From Gigaspora margarita (Eukaryota; Glomeromycota; Glomeromycetes; Diversisporales; Gigasporaceae): a stretch of DNA of 64,000 nucleotides. The position numbers and the translations under genes are program-made. Under the pieces are notes generated by a model, which searched no databases, had not been told where the DNA came from, and saw only the letters and a program-made list of their open reading frames with translations. The stretch lies in contig WTPW01000851.1 in assembly GCA_009809945.1 (NCBI GenBank), positions 137,138 to 201,137 on the forward strand. The letters are read 5' to 3'. This document shows, piece after piece, positions 57,527 through 64,000 of this stretch; position 1 is the stretch's first letter; every line of letters starts with the position of its first letter.

Positions 57527-59640
57527 TATTATCGGCAAAATAAATATATAAAATCTTACAAAAGAAATTGCATGCCAAAATTTTTCTAAAAAATTGCGAC
57601 TGATGCACTAAATTGTAGTAATTGCACAATCTTTCAAAAGAATCTTTCAAAATAAATTTCAAAATATTTTAAGATATATTGCAAAATATTGCAAAATAGG
57701 GCAAAAAAAAGTAATACTTGTATTTAATTATCCTTTTTCAAAGTTGCAGGTAGTAATATTTCATATATTATCACAATATTTTGCAATATTTTACAAAATT
57801 TTGAAATTTTTTAAAAAGATAAATAAACAATATACATATTTACATAATTAGGAGAGTGACAAAAATCAGATGATTTTTTAGGAGGGAGGGAGTAAAAAAA
57901 TTGAAATTATATATAAGAACCTGACTATATATATATTAAAGAAGAGGGAGGGGGTAGGCCTCTGATAAAAAATAATCAGGTGATTAATGACATAGCCCTT
58001 ATGCTTTTGCAAATTTTTGAGCATTTTATAGATTTTGCAAGATTTCGCAATTTAATATAAAATTTTATATTTTTTTATTTATTATTATACACTATATTTT
58101 AAATTAAATATACAATTTTATTCAATATTATATATTTTATTATATTTTATTATACAAAAAAAAAATGAAAAAGCAACGAAAAAAAGTAAAACCAAAAAAA
58201 AATAAAAAAAATAAAAATGTAAATGAAAATGAAAAAAAGTATTATTTTTATATTACATAATATTTTAAAATACTTTTGTACTTCGTTGCTTATAATTGCA
58301 TAAAAAATTAAACTATATACTTATTTTTGCTCATTTCATGGTTAGCTATTATTTCGCTTCTTTGTTTTAACTATTGTTTTATTTCAGCTATTTATTTTGT
58401 TTTGGCTACTATATTTATTTTGCTCTTTGTTTCAAATACTTTTTAAAAATAGTAGAAAAGTGAAAAAATAAAAAAAAACCATTTCTTAAAAGTGTTTGTG
58501 TTTTTGCAAATTGCCAAAAAAATCTAGATTGTTCTTGCAAAGTGCCAGAGAAGTTAGAATTGGTATTCTTAAAGTTGGTGTTCTTAAAGTTGGTGTTCTT
58601 AAAGTTGGTGTTCTTGTAAAGTGCCAGAAAAGTTAGATTGTTTTCTTGCTAAGTGCTAAAGAAGTCAGGAATATAAAATAAAAATTAAAAAATAAGTAAA
58701 AAAAAAAAACAAAAAAACAAAAAATGTAATCAAACAGAATAAAAAAAATAAAGAAAATTCCAAATCTCTATTTCTCTGAAGTTCAAAAATTGCTAAAAGC
58801 CAGATTAATGTTTGCAAAATGCTAAAAAGTCTGAGTTGGTTTCTTGCAAAGTGCTAGAAAATAAGAGTTGTATTCTTGCAAAGTGCCAAAATCAAATAAA
58901 TTAATAAAAAAAATTTAAAAAAACAAAACAAAAAAAGTTAAGCGAAAAAATAAATATAGCAAAACCTGCAAAAACTGCAAAAATTTGCGCTTAACTAAAC
59001 TATTTCTTTAAAAAAATGTTCTTGGAAATTTAAAAATTTCAAAGAAATAGTTGTATTCTTGCAAAGTATCAGAAGTTTAAGTTGGCTTGCAAAACCAAAT
59101 TGGTGTTTTTGCAAAGTGCCAAAAAGTTGTTGGTTTTTTGCAAAATGCCAGAGAAGTTAGATTGGAGTTCTTGTAAGTACCAAATAAAAAGAAAAAAATT
59201 AAAAAATAAATAAAAAAAAAGAAAAAAAAAAAAAAAATGAAAATGAAAAAAACAATATAAAACTGAAAATCTAATTATAAACAAAACAATCTGATCTTGT
59301 AATACAGAGTTTGTAAATTATATTCAAATATCATCAAAATATTTTAAAAATATTAGGTCAAAGTGCTCTTGATATAACCCAGGTTCTACTAATCCAGCTT
59401 AGTTTCCTAGATCTAAAATATTTTGAAATATTTCATACTAAAATATTTTGAAAAATATTTTGATACCACTTTCAAATTATTTCGAAATTATTTTCAAAAT
59501 ATTTTAAAAACTGAAATATTTCAAAATATATTGCAAAATATTTTGAAATATATTGCAGTAAGCAAAATCTTTCAAAAGATATTGCAGGTTTACAAGATCT
59601 TTTGAAAGATTTTGCTACTATAACTTTGCTAATATTTATA
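57527..59640. mobile_element. Second copy of the long-TIR element (see 18349-20230)
   Basis: It starts TCGGCAAAATAAATATATA and ends near AACTTTGCTA, with the same long arms and the GCAAAGTGCC array (58500-59180). Almost all CpG sites of the first copy are TpG or CpA here (TTCGAAAT becomes TTCAAAAT or TTTGAAAT). It includes the complete segment missing in the gap at 18869-19090. It stands directly at the 5' end of the LINE fragment. Open frames inside are low-complexity. Confidence 0.8.
57851..57998. mobile_element. 148-bp MITE with TTA duplication
   Basis: The ends GAGTGACAAAAATCAGATGA and TAATCAGGTGATTAATGACA are imperfect inverted repeats. TTA is duplicated, and the other copy of the host element (near 18680, ACATAATCACGCTTTTGC) shows the site without insertion. 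Confidence 0.82.
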
Positions 59641-60284
59641 GAGATATATATTAATTTGGAACATCTATAGGCATTTATTTGAAACATATATACTATTTTA
59701 GAGGTACCTGATTTTTGAATTAATGCCTTTGGGCATTATTTCATACTTATATAGTAGTAAACTACTATATAAATCATTCCAATACAGAACTTTGTCTAAA
59801 TTACTTACTTTAACAATAGTTGGTACATATAGTAATAGAATTTTTTTTATAATAGATCATTATAAAAATTATAATTATTCCAATACAACTATAGTGCGAA
59901 CAGTTTAAAGACATCAAATCGATTAATAATTTTTTTAAATTGTATCTACTCAATAAAAAATTTTAAAGTTGCAAAATAAAATATATAATTTGATAGCTTT
60001 TGACAATATCTATCAAACTATGTATTTTATTTTAAGAATTTGTTGCTTGTTATTGAGAAGATGTAATTTTAAATTTATAAGTTTTTAAAATTTTAGCACT
60101 ATATATAAAAAAATTAAAAACATATAAAAATTTTAACCAATTTAATTCAATTTTATAAGTAAATGATCGACAAAATTTTTAGTACTACTATAAAAATTTG
60201 ATACGACTAATCTGTTTGCATCATAATATAACTCTATTTTAATCTTTTATTATTTTTTTCTTTTATACCAACAATTAAATCCAA
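59641..60284. other. AT-rich intergenic DNA, nothing recognised
   Basis: No supported gene or element ends. Confidence 0.45.
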
Positions 60285-60536
60285 ATACTCATATAATGGG
60301 TGCAGTTACTGAGGTTTCTACTCATGGTCAAGTACTCCTTAAACCACTATTACTACTATTTAAACCCAACTATTAATACACCTATTGGATGTTTTAAGAA
60401 CATTTATTGTCAGAAACTATATAATTAGCTCTTATAATAACAAGTTCTTATAGGGTGCATCCATCAATTGATGTTCTGGGTCCCTTTTTCTTGCAATATT
60501 TTAGTTCTGCTTATTTTAATCTTTTATATTACTACT
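60285..60536 (-). mobile_element. SINE C, 3' fragment of the SINE A family
   Basis: The plus strand CTTAAACCACTATTACTACT and the reverse complement of 60460-60536 (GCAGAACTAAAATATTGC... ATCAATTGATGGATGCACCC) match the 3' half of SINE A (GCGGAACTGAAACACTG... GTCAATTGACAGATGCACCC). Confidence 0.7.
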
Positions 60537-60808
60537 ATTGTTAGCAAATATAATAACAGAATTTTTTACAACAAATCAATATAGAAATTAAAATTATTTT
60601 AGGATATTAATAAATATTTCCGATTGCTATATTGCAAATTAATATGATTGACCAATTAGATCACAGGATCTTGTATAACAAAAATGAACAAAAATTAGAA
60701 AAATTACAAAAAAAATCAAAAATTTTAAATATCTTGAAATTTTATTATATAAACTAGTCTTGAGCTTTTAATTAAAAGTTTTTAACACTTAATTTTGTAT
60801 ATATATGT

Positions 60809-60994
60809 TGTGTATCAAATTGAAACTTGTATCAGATTGAATCTGACACACATCAGATGACTATCATTTGACCAACATTAAATGATCAGCAACAACTACC
60901 TAAACTAGCTCCTAACTTTACCATAATTTTACCCTAACCCTAATCTAATTTAGGCCAGGTTTCAACTGACACAAGAATCAATCTGATGCACAAC
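60809..60994. mobile_element. 186-bp TA-flanked MITE, intact
   Basis: The ends GTTGTGTATCAAATTGAAAC and GAATCAATCTGATGCACAAC are inverted repeats within ATATAT flanks. The interior has CCCTAACCCTAATC. It serves as the uninterrupted reference for the split copy at 17943-20369. Confidence 0.82.
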
Positions 60995-61363
60995 ATATAT
61001 ATGTGCTCTAACCCTAATCTTAATACAAGTTTAAACCCTAACTTTAACTAATAATGATTTTAAATATTATCACAACCTGTTAAATTTAACAAAATCTTTA
61101 TTTTAATATAAAACTAATATAATACTATCTAAATTCTTTATATTAATAGTTAGTAAGTATTTTTATAGTAAATTAATAGAAATTATAATTACTTCAATAC
61201 AAACTAACATATTTCTGTTTAAATCTTTTATATTATTACAATAGTTAGCAAGTATATTAAATAATTTTTTTGCAGCTAATTACTTTAAAAATTAGATCAT
61301 TTTAATACAAAATATAACTCTGTTTAAATTATTTATATTACTATAATAATTGGTAAGTATATT
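60995..61363. other. AT-rich repeats of TTTATATTACTA units
   Basis: A roughly 85-bp unit (TATTACTATAATAATTGGTAAGTATA... TTAAATTATTTATATT) recurs loosely here and again at 59760-59850, 60520-60610 and 63160-63410, forming a diffuse tandem or dispersed repeat. No gene. Confidence 0.45.
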
Positions 61364-61382
61364 AATAAACTTTTTATAAACA

Positions 61383-62021
61383 GTTCTCCGGGTCGATAGC
61401 ATAGTGGTTATACTCCGAGGATGCAAATCGGAAGGTTGCCAGTTCAATTTCTAGCAGTGGCGAAATCATAATTCTATGTTTGCGGGTCCTACCATATCAG
61501 AAAAAATAGTGTATATTAGAGAGTTTGAATAGGCAACACCTGTAGCAGGTTGCAGGTATTGCAGCTAGTATGGAACCTTCAGGCAGACCACTCAAATTAG
61601 GCACCAAAAGTGCACATGTGGCTAGCTGTACCCTCATCTATGCAACGTCAATTGACGGTCCTCGGTGGAGTGGTGCTGTGAGTAGTCAGGATCAAAGCCT
61701 CTGGGATCATCCTTGGGTTAGAACCACGATTTGAATAACCAAAGTCACATGACATATTGAGAGGCTGAAGTCTGAAAGGATACTTCAAGAACACGTGGCT
61801 ACATTTCTGAACTGCGATTCATATCAAGAAATAGCTGATGGTTTAATGTCCGGAGAGATTTGTTGAGAAAAAAAAGGTTTGGTGAGACAATCCTACTTGG
61901 GCGCTCAATATAGTAGCCAGGTTGATGCCTACCCAAAGACTTTAAAGGATTATTTGTATACTGTATTCAAATTTAAAAATTTAATAAAGGTAGCGCAAAC
62001 TTGTTAATATAAGGAAAAAAA
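61383..62021 (+). mobile_element. SINE D, intact with 19-bp target duplication
   Basis: The tRNA-like head has TCGATAGCATAGTGGTTATA (A box) and GGTTGCCAGTTCAATTTCT (B box). The perfect 19-bp duplication AATAAACTTTTTATAAACA flanks it (61364-61382, 62022-62040). The 639-bp body is GC-richer than its surroundings. The 3' end TTTAATAAAGGTAGCGCAAA resembles the LINE 3' end TTTAATAAAGATAAGAGCAA, and a short A-run precedes the duplication. Recent insertion. Confidence 0.9.
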
Positions 62022-62040
62022 AATAAACTTTTTATAAACA

Positions 62041-63105
62041 TGCAACTCTTTCTAACAATCTCTAGTACCAAACTTTTCAAAAAAACTAAACTACAAAAAA
62101 CTCTATATTTAATATATTTAATATAACAAAACTTCACCAAGCTGCTATCAAGTACAAAGTCTATTTACTAAATGTTCTGCATCCTAAAATAGAAATAAAA
62201 AGATATGCAAACTTTTAAGTAATACATCTTGGCAGGCTGTAGTATTATTAAGTAAAGACATAGTAGAGCAACTCTGGAGTTTTGTCAAGTTCTATGAATA
62301 TAAATATAGGAATAGAGGCTTGGTTATATATAATATTCTGTATAGTGTAACTTTTACTATCTCTTTTGGTTTGAAAAAATTTTTTTGGTACTAATATTTC
62401 TCTTAAAATTTTAACAAAATGGGCTTTTTGGTGGACCCTTCCAAAAGATCAATAGTATTTATTCTGTTCAAATTGGAAAGGTATCTACTATATTGGAATC
62501 AAGATCACAAGTAAGTTTAGAGACAAAATAAATAATAAATGACACATAAGATCTTTTTTAAAGAAACTATTAGTAAAATTTATATAGTTTTCTTTCTTTC
62601 TTTTTTATTTTATTTTCTTTTTACTTTTTTTATGATATATATGTCTGACTACATTTTTCTTTTACTTTTTTCATTATATTCTCTTTATTTTATTAGGTTT
62701 TTTTCACTTAGAATAAGTAAACTCTCCATTTTTTTTATTACTTTGCTTTATTTATACTCTTTCTTATATTTTGTATATTTTTGTATTAGTTTCTTGTTAT
62801 TTGCAAATAGAGTTAGCTAACTTTTCTGCCAGAATCTAGATAGAAGAAGTTTTAAAAAAAAATGGTGGTCAGAATGAGCTATAGATCTTTGATAGTAAGC
62901 TATAATCTGGAGGCCACTAGGTACAATAGGTTATAGTAAAACAACATCTACCCTTGTTAGGTCACAGTTAAGTACCTATAATAACTGGCTGAGTTATATT
63001 TTAGTTTTAAAATTATTAGTATTAAACATAGAATTGGTATTTGTATATATAACTACTATTTATAAATAAAATGTAGTATGACCACCAAGTTAATTATAAA
63101 AAAAA
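62041..63105 (+). mobile_element. Decayed relative of the retroposon at 41826-42995
   Basis: AAATGGGCTTTTTGGTGGAC, then CCTTCCAAAAGATC, a long T/C tract and a GATAGAAGAAGTTTTAAAAA block follow the same order as 41826-42995, ending near an A-run at 63100. The T/C tract alone creates the open frame at 62539-62820. Confidence 0.65.
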
Positions 63106-64000
63106 ATAAATAAAATTTTTATATGATTATTCCAATTTAAATTAATATAACCCAATCTAAATTGCTTATATTACTACAATAATTAGCAAATTTGGTAAAA
63201 AAATTTGTAACAAACTATTAAAAAATTATTATTATTTTAATATAAAACATAACTGTTTAATCACTTATATTATTACAATAATTGGTAAGTACAGTAATAG
63301 AATTTTTTATAATAAATTGTTATAGAAATCATAATTGTTTTAAAACAAGCTAACTTTATGTAAATCTTTTGTTATTAAATTTTTTACAACAAATTACTAT
63401 AGAAATTCAATACAAAGTTAGGGTTAGGGCTCATTTAAGAATTATTTTTCTAATTATAGAATAGAACTTTATTTAGTTTCTGGTATTTTATTTATATTGC
63501 AATTTAATTAGTTTAAAATTTATAATAAACAAAGTTCTAATCTGAGTTTCCAATTTAAGTTTTCAATCTGATCTAAGAAATATTGTGTATAGTATCATGT
63601 TATCATATAATTTAATTATATAATTTTTTAATATTTTGATTGGTCAATAAACTAGAGATATGTAATATATATATCTCTGGCCAGAGATGCCTAAAAACTC
63701 TATTTTTATTTATATATTTTTTTAAATTATATTATTTTTTAAATTATAATTTTTTTTCAAAAAAATTATATTTTTAAAATATTTATTATTATTATTATTT
63801 TAAATTTAAATTTATTTTTAATTTTTAAATCACTTTATTTTTCATTTATTTATTTATTTATTATGTTTTTTTTTGTTATTTTTCTTTTTTTGGTAAATAG
63901 ATATTTTTATTAATAAGTAAGTAGTTAGTTAAATAATAATAGATAAATAGCCAAATGAATAGCTGAATACTTTTACAAATAGAAAGTTAGGTGATAGATG
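63106..64000. other. AT-rich intergenic DNA
   Basis: Diffuse repeats of TATATTACTACAATAATTAG type and TATTTATTTATTTATT runs. Nothing else was recognised up to the window end. Confidence 0.45.

Noticed and set aside
62539-62820. Membrane-like 93-codon frame (Phe/Leu/Tyr-rich)
   Set aside because: It arises from the T/C-rich tract of a decayed retroposon; the better copy at 42.6 kb has no equivalent frame.
1-64000. CRISPR array, bacterial operons or phage modules
   Set aside because: Repeats are palindromic transposon units without regular spacers. GT-AG introns and LINE/SINE signatures point to a eukaryotic genome.

Overview
The window looks like a transposon-dense stretch of a very AT-rich fungal nuclear genome, most probably an arbuscular mycorrhizal fungus (Glomeromycotina). 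This rests on three things. There is a host gene cut into many short exons by small GT-AG introns. The LINEs encode reverse transcriptase and RNase H with the wording I associate with Glomeromycotina genomes. Old insertions are stacked inside one another. No database was searched, so the taxon is an inference. No rRNA, true tRNA, CRISPR array or bacterial-type operon was seen.

Layout. 0-4.5 kb: AT-rich DNA and a decayed plus-strand LINE carrying fold-back insertions. 6.0-10.7 kb: the best host gene, 12 exons on the plus strand. Its TATA box is separated from its ATG by a 1.3-kb fold-back transposon that itself carries a smaller transposon. 10.8-11.3 kb: remnant of a second host gene on the minus strand. 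11.7-21 kb: small DNA transposons, a SINE split by a hAT element, and a 2-kb inverted-repeat element with an internal repeat array and a 222-base gap. 21-25 kb: an old minus-strand LINE with further insertions. 26-32.5 kb: a young 5'-truncated LINE inside a mariner-like MITE, followed by an apparently identical 2,597-bp tandem copy whose junction is an N, probably an assembly artefact. 33-46.9 kb: palindromic MITEs, a 4.1-kb hAT that splits a second copy of the same SINE, and retroposons. 46.9-51.4 kb: a second, broken copy of the 12-exon gene in the opposite orientation. 51.5-54 kb: a solo LTR, a pogo-like MITE and a zinc-finger gene remnant. 54-64 kb: triple-nested MITEs, a LINE fragment, a second copy of the 2-kb inverted-repeat element, SINEs and AT-rich DNA.

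The clearest biology is the gene pair at 7.4 and 51.4 kb. They share exon-intron structure and a conserved intron-1 block with an open antisense frame. The predicted protein ends in a domain that loosely resembles PD-(D/E)XK nucleases. Most other open frames are pieces of transposable elements. Many insertions could be dated relative to one another from target-site duplications read directly in the sequence.
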